In this document: positions 1 to 8,765 of the stretch, piece by piece
How the letters are laid out: each line of letters starts with the position of its first letter
How positions within the stretch are numbered: position 1 is the stretch's first letter
NCBI GenBank assembly: GCA_030544685.1
Contig: CP086683.1
Span: 2,790,001-2,854,000, forward strand
DNA length: 64,000 nucleotides
Source: Pseudomonas sp. B21_DOA
Lineage (GTDB): Bacteria; Pseudomonadota; Gammaproteobacteria; Pseudomonadales; Pseudomonadaceae
Reading direction: 5' to 3'
The notes under the pieces: model-generated
Told to the model about the DNA's origin: nothing
The model's database searches: none
What the model saw: only the letters and a program-made list of their open reading frames with translations
Position numbers and translations under genes: made by a program

Positions 1-349
1 CGTGATTGTCAGCCCTACCACGCTGTTGGCTACGTTGCGGGTGATCGACAGTCTGTGGAAGCAGGAACGGCAGAGCCAGAACGCCCGGGAAATCGCCGAG
101 CGCGCGGGTTGGCTGTATGACAAGTTCGTGCTGTTTATTCAGGATCTGGACGAAGTGGGCAATCGTCTGCAGCAACTGGACAAGGCTTACAGCTCGGCGC
201 GTAACAAGCTCACAGAAGGGCGCGGTAATCTGGTCAGCCGCAGTGAGCAGTTGAAGTTGCTCGGTGCGCGGGCGAGCAAGAGCTTGCCGGCGGATTTGCT
301 GGAGCGGGCGATGACGGACGTTGATGGGTTGGTTGAGTTGCCTGAGTAA
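1..349 (+). CDS. rmuC: DNA recombination protein RmuC, C-terminal part
   Basis: This is the last 115 or so codons of RmuC, cut by the window edge. RmuC is a nuclease-like protein that limits inversions at short inverted repeats. The visible part matches the family tail: a helical stretch ending the PD-(D/E)xK-type domain (VSPTTLLATLRVIDSLWKQE), then the AERAGWLYDKF segment and a coiled-coil-like end with regularly spaced leucines and charged residues. The first in-frame codon seen is GTG at base 2, but it is internal and the true start lies outside. The stop is TAA at 347-349. Confidence 0.85.
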   Translation, partial: VIVSPTTLLATLRVIDSLWKQERQSQNAREIAERAGWLYDKFVLFIQDLDEVGNRLQQLDKAYSSARNKLTEGRGNLVSRSEQLKLLGARASKSLPADLLERAMTDVDGLVELPE

Positions 350-394
350 AGGCTTTGTTTGGCTGATTGGGGGCATATCCCTTGCTGCGGTGAT

Positions 395-756
395 GCGGCT
401 GGCGGTTTCGCCCTTACGGCGACTCACTTTTTTACAAACGCCTAAAAAAAGTAAGCAAAAAAACGCTTGCTCCTGCGTTCGGCCCTCGCAGGCTCGGGTT
501 CCTTCGCTGCGGGATCGATCCGGGCGCAGCGGCTACGGTTTGCTTCGCTGCACCTCCTTGCGCTGTGTCTGGCTGCGCCAGACGGTCGCTGCGCTCCCAC
601 CCCGGATCAATCCCTCCACTCAGCCTTCCGACGTCGCCGGTGGATCAAAAGCAAGATCAAAAGCACTCGAGCTAACGCTCATTGTTGAGTGGGGCGGCTT
701 CGCCGCGGGCAGCTTCGCCGCGGGCAGCTTCGCTGCTTTGCTTTTGCTTTTGCTTT
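395..756. repeat. Non-coding stretch resembling a dispersed Pseudomonas intergenic repeat
   Basis: No gene is supported here. The stretch has poly-A/T blocks (around 428-462), then a GC-rich segment with internal inverted repeats such as GGCTGCGCC and a short tandem GCTTCGCCGCGGGCA at about 698-735, and it ends in TTTTGC repeats that run into the tandem array. From memory it resembles a long intergenic repeat found many times in P. fluorescens genomes; that identity is an inference. Reading frames are open here only because stop codons are rare in GC-rich DNA. Confidence 0.5.
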
Positions 757-1857
757 TGTGGGAGCGAGCTTGCTCGCGAAAGCGGCCTGACAGCCGACCT
801 GTTCCTTGCGGTTGTACCCAATCCCAAATGTGGGAGCGGGCTTGCTCGCAAAGCAGCCTGACAGCCGACCTGTTCCTTGCGGTTGTACCCAATCCCAAAT
901 GTGGGAGCGGGCTTGCTCGCAAAGCAGCCTGACAGCCGACCTGTTCCTTGCGGTTGTACCCAAATCCAAATGTGGGAGCGAGCTTGCTCGAGAAAGCGGC
1001 CTGACAGCCGACCTGTTCCTTGCGGTTGTACCCAAATCCAAATGTGGGAGCGAGCTTGCTCGAGAAAGCGGCCTGACAGCCGACCTGTTCCTTGCGGTTG
1101 TACCCAAATCCAAATGTGGGAGCGGGCTTGCTCGCAAAGCAGCCTGACAGCCGACCTGTTCCTTGCGGTTGTACCCAAATCCAAATGTGGGAGCGAGCTT
1201 GCTCGAGAAAGCGGCCTGACAGCCGACCTGTTCCTTGCGGTTGTACCCAAATCCAAATGTGGGAGCGAGCTTGCTCGAGAAAGCGGCCTGACAGCCGACC
1301 TGTTCCTTGCGGTTGTACCCAAATCCAAATGTGGGAGCGGGCTTGCTCGCGAAAGCGGCCTGACAGCCGACCTGTTCCTTGCGGTTGTACCCAATCCCAA
1401 ATGTGGGAGCGGGCTTGCTCGCGAAAGCAGCCTGACAGCCGACCTGTTACTTGCGGTTGTACCCAATCCCAAATGTGGGAGCGGGCTTGCTCGCGAAAGC
1501 GGCCTGACAGCCGACCTGTTACTTGCGGTTTTACTCAAATCCAAATGTGGGAGCGAGCCTGCTCGCGAAGGCGGCCTGACAGCCGACCTGTTCCTTGCGG
1601 TTGTACCCAAATCCAAATGTGGGAGCGAGCTTGCTCGCGAAGGCGGCCTGACAGCCGACCTGTTCCTTGCGGTTGTACCCAATCCCAAATGTGGGAGCGG
1701 GCTTGCTCGCGAAGGCGGCCTGACAGCCGACCTGTTCCTTGCGGTTGTACCCAATCCCAAATGTGGGAGCGGGCTTGCTCGCGAAAGCGGCCTGACAGCC
1801 GACCTGTTACTTGCGGTTGTACTCAAATCCAAATGTGGGAGCGAGCCTGCTCGCGAT
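757..1857. repeat. Tandem array of about 15 copies of a 72-bp REP-containing unit
   Basis: Units begin (TGTGGGAGC) at 757, 829, 900, 971, 1043, 1115, 1186, 1258, 1330, 1402, 1474, 1546, 1618, 1690 and 1762, with a final half unit at 1834. The period is 72 bp; three units carrying CTCGCAAAGCAG are 71 bp. Each unit contains a REP palindrome (GCGAGCTTGCTCGC or variants) followed by a constant segment with CTGACAGCCGACCTG. Units 900-1114 and 1115-1329 appear identical as three-unit blocks, showing block duplication. Because 72 is divisible by three and the unit lacks stops in several frames, long spurious reading frames occur on both strands. The array sits just past the 3' end of the sensor kinase gene. 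Confidence 0.95.
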
Positions 1858-1877
1858 AACGTCTGCAAGGTCACCTT

Positions 1878-4800
1878 CTACAGAGGCAAATACCGACTCA
1901 AAAGCGCCCGCAACGCCGCCGGCTTCACCGGTTTGGCCAGGTAATCCAGGCCCGCCGCATGCACTTGCGCGACGGTCTCCGTGCGTCCATCCGCGCTGAT
2001 GACCACGCCGGGCACCGGTTCGCCCAGGCGCGTGCGCAACCACGCCATCAGCTCTGTGCCGGTATCGCCGTGGTCGAGGTGATAGTCGACCAGCGCCAGT
2101 TGCGGCCGCACACCTTCATTCAATATCGCTGCGCATTCTTCGCGATTGCGCGCTGTCCACACCTGGCAGCCCCAACGGCTCAACAGACTGTTCATGCCGA
2201 TCAAAATGCTGTCTTCGTTATCGATGCACAGTACCTGCGCGCCGCTGAGCAGTTTGCCGTTCAGTTCCACCGTGGCGCTAACTGCAGGCGCTTGCGCGCG
2301 GGCGATCGGCACCGTCACGCTGAACACACTGCCGCGCCCCGGCCATGAACGCACGCGCAAGGTATGCCCGAGCACGCGGCACAGGCCGTCGGCGATCGCC
2401 AGACCCAGGCCCAGGCCTTTCTCGGCGCGGGTCTGGTGGCTGTCGAGGCGTTTGAATTCCTCGAAGATCACTTGCTGCTTGTCTTCCGGAATGCCCGGTC
2501 CGCGATCCCAGACTTCCAGACATAACTCACCACCGCGTCGACGCACGCCCAGCAGCACCGGACCTTTGGCGTAGCGGAAAGCGTTGGTGAGGAAGTTCTG
2601 CAGAATTCGCCGCAGCAGTTTGATGTCGCTGTCGATGCGCAACTGACTGCCACGCACCCGGAACGTGAGCTTTTGCTCTTGCGCCAGCGCCTTGAATTCC
2701 GCGCCGAGGGTGTCGAACAGTTCGTTGACGGCAAAGGCCTTGCGATCCGGGTTGATCTTGCCGTTTTCCAGGCGCGAGATGTCCAGCAAATCGCTGATCA
2801 GGTCTTCCGCCGAACGCAGTGAGCTGTCGAGGTGGTGCACCAGCTGCTGCGCCTCTGGGCTCAGACCTTCGTTCTGGTGGGAGAGGGCAGCGGAGAAAAG
2901 CCGTGCGGCATTAAGCGGCTGCATCAAATCGTGGCTGACGGCGGCGAGGAAGCGGGTTTTCGACTGGTTCGCCGCCTCGGCGTTGCCCTTGGCTTCGGTG
3001 AGCGCGACGTTGAGTTGCGACAGTTCCTGGGTGCGCTCGCTGACCCGTTGTTCCAGCCCTTCGTTGGCCTCGGTCAGTGCCTGTTCGGCTTCGCGGAACG
3101 CGGTAATGTCGGTGAAACTCATGACGAAGCCGCCGCCGGGCATCGGGTTGCCGATCAGCTCGATCACCCGGCCATTGGGGAACAGCCGCTCGGAGGTATG
3201 CGCGCGGCCCTGACGCATCCAGTGCAAGCGTCGTGCAACGTGCACTTCCGCTTCGCCGGGGCCGCACAAACCGCGTTCGGCGTTGTAGCGAATGATGTCG
3301 GCGATCGGGCGGCCGACGCTGATCAGGCCGTCGGGGTAGTTGAACAACTCCAGATAACGCCGGTTCCATGCCACCAGTTTCAGCGATTGGTCGACCACGC
3401 TGATGCCCTGGGTGATGTTTTCGATCGCGCCTTGCAGCAGCGCACGGTTGAATTGCAGCACTTCCGAGGCTTCGTCAGCGATACGGACTACGTCCTCCAA
3501 CTGCATTTCCCGACCTTCGATGGCAGCCTTTACTACGGCGCGTGTCGAAGAAGCGCCAAGGACACCGGCCAGCAAGCGTTCGGTATGCGCGATCCATTCA
3601 CTGTCGGCGTTCTGGTTGGGGTTGAAACCTTTGCCCTGGCGGTAGGCGAAACGAATGAAGCTCTGCCGCGCGCGTTCTTCGCCAACGAAACGCGCCGCCA
3701 GTTGCAGCAGGTCGTCGATCTGCACTGCCAGCATCGAGCGTCCGTTCGGGCGGGCGCTGATTTCCTGACCGATGAAACGCCCGGCCTGCCAGTGCTCGGA
3801 AACTCGCGTGCGCGACAGCACCGAGACCCAGGCGAACACGGTGAAGTTACCGGCCAGCGACAGCACCACGCCCTGGGTCAACGGCGTGATCGGCAGGTTC
3901 AGCGGATTGCTGTGCAGCCACGCCAGGCCCGGAAAACTCGCCAGCGACCAGCCGAGACTGTGCGCGGCAATCGGCAACACCAGTGTGTAGAACCAGAGGA
4001 AAGTGCCGGTGGCGAGACCGGCGAACACGCCGCGACGGTTGGCCTGTTTCCAGTACAGCGCGCCGAGCATCGCCGGCGCCAGTTGCGTTACCGCCGCAAA
4101 GGCGATCTGGCCGATGGTCGCCAGGCTCGCGGTCGAGCCAAGCAAGCGATAGCTGACGTAGGCCAGCAGCAGAATCACCACGATGCTCACCCGGCGCACC
4201 GAGAGCATCCACTGGCGGAACACTTCGAACGGGCGCTCGGCGTTGTTGCGGCGCAACAGCCACGGCAACAGCATGTCGTTGGAAACCATGGTCGACAGCG
4301 CGACGCTGGCGACAATCACCATGCCGGTCGCTGCCGAGGCACCACCGATGAACGCCAGCATCGCCAGCGCCGGATGGGCCTGGGCCAGCGGCAGGCTGAT
4401 CACGAACGAGTCGGGCAGCACGTGACTGGGCAGCATCATCTGACCGGCGAGGGCGATCGGGACTACAAACAATGCGGCCAAAGCCAGATAGGCAGGGAAC
4501 ACCCATTTCGCCAGACGCAGATCCTGCGGGTCGATGTTCTCTACCACGGTGACATGAAATTGCCGGGGCAGGCAAATGATCGCCATCATCGCCACGCCGG
4601 TCTGCACCACCATCGATGGCCAGTTGATGGTTTCCTTCCAGTACGCCTCAAGGCGCGGGGCGAGCATCGCCTGATTGAACAGGTCATCGAAACCGTCATA
4701 CAGGCCGTACGTGACGAAGGCGCCGACGGCGAGAAAGGCGAACAGCTTGACCAGCGATTCGAACGCGATCGCTAGCACCATGCCACGGTGGTGTTCGGTG

Positions 4801-5348
4801 GCATCGAGGTTGCGCGTGCCGAAAACGATGGTGAACAACGCCAGCACCAGCGACACGATCAGCGCCGTGTCCTGAGCGCGGGTGCCCATGGCATCGGCGC
4901 CGGCGCCAATCAACAGGTTCACGCCGAGGACAATGCCTTTAAGTTGCAGGGCAATATAGGGCAAGACGCCGACCAGACAAATCAGCGCCACCACCACCGC
5001 CAGCGATTGCGATTTGCCGTAGCGCGCGGCGATGAAGTCGGCGATGGAGGTGATGTTCTCCTGTTTGCTGATCATCACCATTTTTTGCAGGACCCACGGC
5101 GCGCCGACCAGCAGCAGAATCGGCCCGAGGTAGATCGGCAGGAATGACCACAGTTGTTCCGCCGCCTGACCGACCGCGCCGAAAAACGTCCAGCTGGTGC
5201 AGTAAACCGCCAGCGACAGGCTGTATACCCAGGCACGCACCCGCGGCGGCAACGGTGTGCTGCGACGGTCGCCGTAGAAGGCGATGGCGAACATGATGGC
5301 CATGTAGGCCAGGGCAACGACGGCGATCAGCCCGGTGGACAACGACAT
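1878..5348 (-). CDS. crbS: CrbS/MxtR-type hybrid sensor histidine kinase with SSS transporter domain
   Basis: A 1156-aa membrane sensor kinase. Residues 1 to about 500 form a sodium:solute-symporter-like (SLC5) domain with many membrane segments. A linker follows, then a PAS domain (about 690-790; ENITQGISVVDQ, WNRRYLELF), a coiled coil, a dimerisation/phosphoacceptor box (AAVSHDLMQPLNAAR), an ATPase domain (NFLTNAFRYAKG, DRGPGIP, GLGLGLAI) and a C-terminal receiver (DNEDS, LVDYHLD, LAKPVKP). This order is that of CrbS (MxtR, PA3271 in P. aeruginosa), which with CrbR/ErdR controls acetate use. The partner response regulator is not in this window. The start at 5348 is chosen because GGGAG precedes it; an in-frame ATG at 5405 lies before a cysteine-rich, implausible leader. 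Confidence 0.85.
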   Translation of the reverse strand: MSLSTGLIAVVALAYMAIMFAIAFYGDRRSTPLPPRVRAWVYSLSLAVYCTSWTFFGAVGQAAEQLWSFLPIYLGPILLLVGAPWVLQKMVMISKQENITSIADFIAARYGKSQSLAVVVALICLVGVLPYIALQLKGIVLGVNLLIGAGADAMGTRAQDTALIVSLVLALFTIVFGTRNLDATEHHRGMVLAIAFESLVKLFAFLAVGAFVTYGLYDGFDDLFNQAMLAPRLEAYWKETINWPSMVVQTGVAMMAIICLPRQFHVTVVENIDPQDLRLAKWVFPAYLALAALFVVPIALAGQMMLPSHVLPDSFVISLPLAQAHPALAMLAFIGGASAATGMVIVASVALSTMVSNDMLLPWLLRRNNAERPFEVFRQWMLSVRRVSIVVILLLAYVSYRLLGSTASLATIGQIAFAAVTQLAPAMLGALYWKQANRRGVFAGLATGTFLWFYTLVLPIAAHSLGWSLASFPGLAWLHSNPLNLPITPLTQGVVLSLAGNFTVFAWVSVLSRTRVSEHWQAGRFIGQEISARPNGRSMLAVQIDDLLQLAARFVGEERARQSFIRFAYRQGKGFNPNQNADSEWIAHTERLLAGVLGASSTRAVVKAAIEGREMQLEDVVRIADEASEVLQFNRALLQGAIENITQGISVVDQSLKLVAWNRRYLELFNYPDGLISVGRPIADIIRYNAERGLCGPGEAEVHVARRLHWMRQGRAHTSERLFPNGRVIELIGNPMPGGGFVMSFTDITAFREAEQALTEANEGLEQRVSERTQELSQLNVALTEAKGNAEAANQSKTRFLAAVSHDLMQPLNAARLFSAALSHQNEGLSPEAQQLVHHLDSSLRSAEDLISDLLDISRLENGKINPDRKAFAVNELFDTLGAEFKALAQEQKLTFRVRGSQLRIDSDIKLLRRILQNFLTNAFRYAKGPVLLGVRRRGGELCLEVWDRGPGIPEDKQQVIFEEFKRLDSHQTRAEKGLGLGLAIADGLCRVLGHTLRVRSWPGRGSVFSVTVPIARAQAPAVSATVELNGKLLSGAQVLCIDNEDSILIGMNSLLSRWGCQVWTARNREECAAILNEGVRPQLALVDYHLDHGDTGTELMAWLRTRLGEPVPGVVISADGRTETVAQVHAAGLDYLAKPVKPAALRALLSRYLPL

Positions 5349-5499
5349 GCAGCACTCCCGACAAAAGACTCCCCGGCACTCCTGCCCGGGCGGACAGTCT
5401 CGCACGGGCGCGGCGGTTAGTCAGTGTCGACCAAGGTCGTGGCGTGGCGGGGTGTCGCAGGCGGGGTACCGGGTGGTTTTTGTGGTGACCGGGCGGGCC

Positions 5500-5573
5500 T
5501 CTTCGCGAGCAGGCTTGCTCCCACAGTTGGAATGCATTCCCTTGTGGGAGCGAGCCTGCTCGCGAAGGCGTCA
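5500..5573. repeat. REPIN (inverted REP pair)
   Basis: Two inverted REP palindromes (CGCGAGCAGGCTTGCTCCCACA and its partner) flank a short spacer, 5' of crbS and touching the stop codon of the tetR-like gene. Confidence 0.9.
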
Positions 5574-6113
5574 GTCCTGCCGCAATGCAATATCGATCAA
5601 CCGATGCAACTCATCCACCTCCAGCGCCGCCGCCGAAAACAGAATCCGGAACACCACCGGCGCCACCACCAGATTGATCAAGCGATCCACACTCGGCGTT
5701 TTCTCATGCGGATAGCGATCGACAATGGTCTGCAACTGCGCACCGATGATCGTCACGCAATAGCCAGGCGTCGCACTCGCCTGCACGTCACGCAGCATGT
5801 TGCGCCCGACCTCCGAGCTCATCTCGTCCAGATATTGCTCGGCCCACGCACGGATATCGCCGCGCAGGCTGCCCGTCTCTGCCGGTTCGCTGTCGGGACG
5901 CATGCGGGCGAGGGCGACGTCGGCGAGCAATGCCGCCAGATCGCCCCAGCGCCGATAGATCGTCGACGGCGTGACCCCCGCACGGGCGGCAATTTGCGGG
6001 ACGGTCACGGTGGAACGTTCCTGCTCTTGCAGCAGCGCATTGACCGCCGAATGAATCGACTCTTGCACCCGGGCACTGCGGCCACCGGGGCGTAAACCTT
6101 CTCTAATAGCCAT
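5571..6113 (-). CDS. TetR-family transcriptional regulator
   Basis: A 180-aa regulator. The N-terminal helix-turn-helix is clear (TVPQIAARAGVTPSTIYRRW), preceded by a basic arm (GLRPGGRSARVQ). The C-terminal ligand domain carries the TetR_C-like pattern seen in small-molecule-responsive members. It is divergent from an MFS exporter gene, and the 90-bp gap holds a perfect 13-bp inverted repeat, so local repression of the exporter and itself is the likely role. The start is set at ATG 6113; an in-frame extension further upstream would overlap the divergent gene and is unlikely. The ligand is unknown. Confidence 0.85.
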   Translation of the reverse strand: MAIREGLRPGGRSARVQESIHSAVNALLQEQERSTVTVPQIAARAGVTPSTIYRRWGDLAALLADVALARMRPDSEPAETGSLRGDIRAWAEQYLDEMSSEVGRNMLRDVQASATPGYCVTIIGAQLQTIVDRYPHEKTPSVDRLINLVVAPVVFRILFSAAALEVDELHRLIDIALRQD

Positions 6114-6163
6114 GCGGCAGACCTTAACACAAAGAATTTGCTTTAAGCGCGAGGCGGTAGCAC

Positions 6164-6197
6164 ACTCCGCAAAAGCAAAAATTAGCTTTTGCGGAGT
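6164..6197. promoter_or_regulatory. Probable TetR operator, perfect 13-bp inverted repeat
   Basis: ACTCCGCAAAAGC (6164-6176) and GCTTTTGCGGAGT (6185-6197) are perfect inverted arms separated by 8 bases. The right arm contains the ribosome-binding site of the MFS gene, so a bound regulator could block expression. A related AAGAATTTGCTTTAA motif lies at 6132-6146. Binding is inferred from position and symmetry. Confidence 0.65.
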
Positions 6198-6203
6198 ATG
6201 CCC

Positions 6204-7403
6204 ATGACAAGCCCCTTGAATAGTGTCGCTTCCCACCGGTCCAGCTTGTGGTTTCTGGCGATCACCTTACTCAGTTTTCTCGCCGCTTCCACCGCGCCGA
6301 CGCCGTTGTATCACTTGTATCAGGATCAACTGCATTTCTCGGCAGCGATATTGACGCTGATCTTCGCCGTTTATGCTTTCAGTCTGTTGGCAGCGTTGCT
6401 GACGGTCGGTTCGCTTTCTGACCATCTCGGACGCAAACCGGTGATCTTCGCCGCCGTGTTGCTCAATTCGCTGGCCATGTTGCTGTTCATCTATGCCGAT
6501 AGCGTGGCTTGGTTGATCAGCGCACGGGTGTTGCAGGGTTTTGCCACCGGCATGGCCACTGCCGTATTGAGCGCAACGCTGCTCGACACCGACCGTCAGC
6601 AGGGGCCGCTGATCAACAGTGTTGCGCCGTTACTGGGGATGGCGCTGGGCGGTTTGGGTTGTGGCTTGCTGGCAGAATTCGCGCCGGCGCCGTTGCAGTT
6701 GACTTACTGGTTACTGTTGGCGCTGTTCGTGTTGCAGGGCGTGTATGTCTGGCGCCTGCCGGAGAGTGTCTCGCGGCAAGGTGGGGCGCTGGCGTCGTTG
6801 CGACCGACCCTGCACGTGCCGGTGCAAGCGCGTTCAACGTTGTGGCGAGTGCTGCCGCTGAACACCGCAACCTGGGCGCTCGGTGGTTTTTATGCCTCGC
6901 TGGCACCGTCATTGGTGCGCACGGCCACGGGCTCTACCTCCAATCTGATCGGCGGTGCGACGGTCGCGGCGCTCACCGTGACCGGTGCGTTGATGATTTT
7001 CATGATGCGCAATCGTCCGGCCGCTCAGGCGCTGCGGCTGGGTGCGAGCTTGCTGCCGGTTGGGCTAGTGCTGATTCTGCTCGGCGTGCATGGCGCCAGT
7101 CTGTCGTTGTTTTTCTTCGGCACACTGGTCGCCGGTTGCGGCTTTGGTTCGGGCTTTCTCGGAGCGGTGCGCAGCCTGGTACCTCTGGCTTTGCCGCATG
7201 AACGAGCCGGGTTGATGTCGGCGTATTACGTGCTCAGTTATCTGGCGTTCTGTTTGCCGGCGTTGCTTGCCGGGCACTTGGCGCGCAGTTTCGGGTTGCT
7301 GGCGACCACTGATGGTTACGGCGTTGTGTTGATCGTGCTGGCCTTGGCTGCGCTGCTGCTCAGTCTGCGTCCGCAGACAGGCAGAGTTTGCAGCGCTCCT
7401 TGA
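6204..7403 (+). CDS. MFS transporter (drug-efflux type)
   Basis: A 399-aa protein with about 12 membrane segments and typical MFS motifs: STAPTPLYHLYQ near the N-terminus, then the motif-A-like GSLSDHLGRKPV after TM2, and an ARVLQGFATGMA segment. The start at ATG 6204 is favoured over ATG 6198 because GCGGAG sits 7 bases before it. The gene is paired with the divergent TetR regulator, which suggests inducible export of a toxic small molecule; the substrate cannot be read from the sequence. Confidence 0.85.
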   Translation: MTSPLNSVASHRSSLWFLAITLLSFLAASTAPTPLYHLYQDQLHFSAAILTLIFAVYAFSLLAALLTVGSLSDHLGRKPVIFAAVLLNSLAMLLFIYADSVAWLISARVLQGFATGMATAVLSATLLDTDRQQGPLINSVAPLLGMALGGLGCGLLAEFAPAPLQLTYWLLLALFVLQGVYVWRLPESVSRQGGALASLRPTLHVPVQARSTLWRVLPLNTATWALGGFYASLAPSLVRTATGSTSNLIGGATVAALTVTGALMIFMMRNRPAAQALRLGASLLPVGLVLILLGVHGASLSLFFFGTLVAGCGFGSGFLGAVRSLVPLALPHERAGLMSAYYVLSYLAFCLPALLAGHLARSFGLLATTDGYGVVLIVLALAALLLSLRPQTGRVCSAP

Positions 7404-7518
7404 GCGCATGTAGAGACTTATCTGCAAAACAGATAACAGTTAGAGATATTACCCGTTATATCGATATTCGATTCGGATCTACCATGGGCTCAACCTCACC
7501 AGAGGACAGGAGTTCATG

Positions 7519-8669
7519 ATGATTTGCCCCAACAGCGTCACCCCGGCTACAAACCTTTCAGCCAGCTTCAACATCCGCGTGAAGTGATCCGCCAATTCAC
7601 CCCGAACTGGTTCGCCGCGACCATGGGTACCGGTGTGCTGGCGCTGGCCTTGGCGCAATTGCCACTGGCGATACCCGAATTGCGCGCCGTGGCCGAGGGG
7701 CTGTGGCTGTTCAACATTCTCTTGTTCAGCCTGTTTACCGCTGCCTACGCCGCGCGCTGGATTTTGTTCTTTGACGAGGCGCGGCGGATTTTCGGTCATT
7801 CCACCGTATCGATGTTCTTCGGCACCATCCCCATGGGCCTGGCGACGATCATTAACGGCTTTATACAGTTCGGCCTGCCGCGCTGGGGCGACGGTGTCAT
7901 CCAGCTTGTTGAAGTGTTGTGGTGGATCGATGTAGCGATGTCGCTGGCCTGCGGTGTGCTGATTCCGTACATGATGTTTACCCGCCAGGAACACAGCATC
8001 GATCAGATGACGGCGGTCTGGTTGCTGCCGGTGGTGGCGGCGGAAGTGGCAGCAGCCAGTGGCGGTTTGCTCGCCCCGCATCTGACTGACGCCCATGCGC
8101 AACTCATCGTACTGACCACCAGCTATGTGCTTTGGGCCTTTTCCCTGCCGGTGGCGTTCAGCATTCTGACCATCCTGTTGTTGCGCATGGCCTTGCACAA
8201 ACTGCCCCACGAAAACATGGCCGCGTCGAGCTGGCTGGCCCTCGGTCCGATCGGCACCGGTGCGCTGGGCATGCTGCTGTTGGGCGGTGAGGCGCCAGCG
8301 ATTTTTGCCGTGAATGGCCTGCCCGGCGTCGGTGAAATCGCTTCGGGCTTGGGGCTGGTGGCAGGGATCACCCTGTGGGGCTTCGGTCTGTGGTGGATGT
8401 TGATGGCGCTGTTGATCACTGTGCGTTATCTGCGTGACGGCATCCCCTTCAACCTTGGCTGGTGGGGCTTCACTTTTCCATTGGGCGTTTATTCGCTGGC
8501 AACGCTGAAACTGGCGAGCATTCTCGGTCTGACGTTTTTCAGCGTGTTCGGAACCGCGCTGGTGATCCTGCTCGCAGCGATGTGGCTGATTGTCGGCAAG
8601 CGCACCGTGCAGGGCGCGTGGCGTGGCGAGCTGTTTGTCTCGCCGTGTATTGCAGGTTTGAAGAAATAA
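7519..8669 (+). CDS. TDT/SLAC1-family transporter (TehA-like), one apparent frameshift
   Basis: About 383 aa with roughly ten membrane segments and the family's opening NWFAATMGTGVLA. The TDT family includes the tellurite-resistance protein TehA, C4-dicarboxylate and sulphite exporters, and plant SLAC1 anion channels. As printed, the body can only start at TTG 7524. The better start is ATG 7519, 6 bases after GGAG. Its frame joins the body if the C run at 7527-7530 (C4) is really C5, giving MICPQQRHPGYKPF. Substrate unknown; an anion or sulphite exporter is most likely by family. Confidence 0.8.
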
Positions 8670-8765
8670 TCTGCAAAGTTTAGGTAAGGTGTGGCCTGGA
8701 TCGCGGTGCGGCATTCCAATAACAAGCACCCAGGCCTCTCTACCTAACATCAGGAAACACGGAAG

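Noticed and set aside
757..1857. CRISPR array
   Set aside because: The whole 72-bp unit repeats, with no unique spacers and no cas genes nearby.
672..1944. Long reading frames on both strands through the tandem array, up to 400 codons
   Set aside because: They exist only because the 72-bp unit is a multiple of three with no stops; no ribosome-binding sites, and the peptides are simple repeats of one another.
2832..4775. Long reading frames opposite real genes (for example opposite crbS, or 21173-23008 opposite rhs)
   Set aside because: High-GC shadow frames without family signatures or ribosome-binding sites; the opposite strand carries clear conserved domains.
7524..7526. TTG start for the TDT transporter gene
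   Set aside because: ATG 7519 has better spacing to GGAG and joins the frame if one C is added to the C4 run, in line with other sites.
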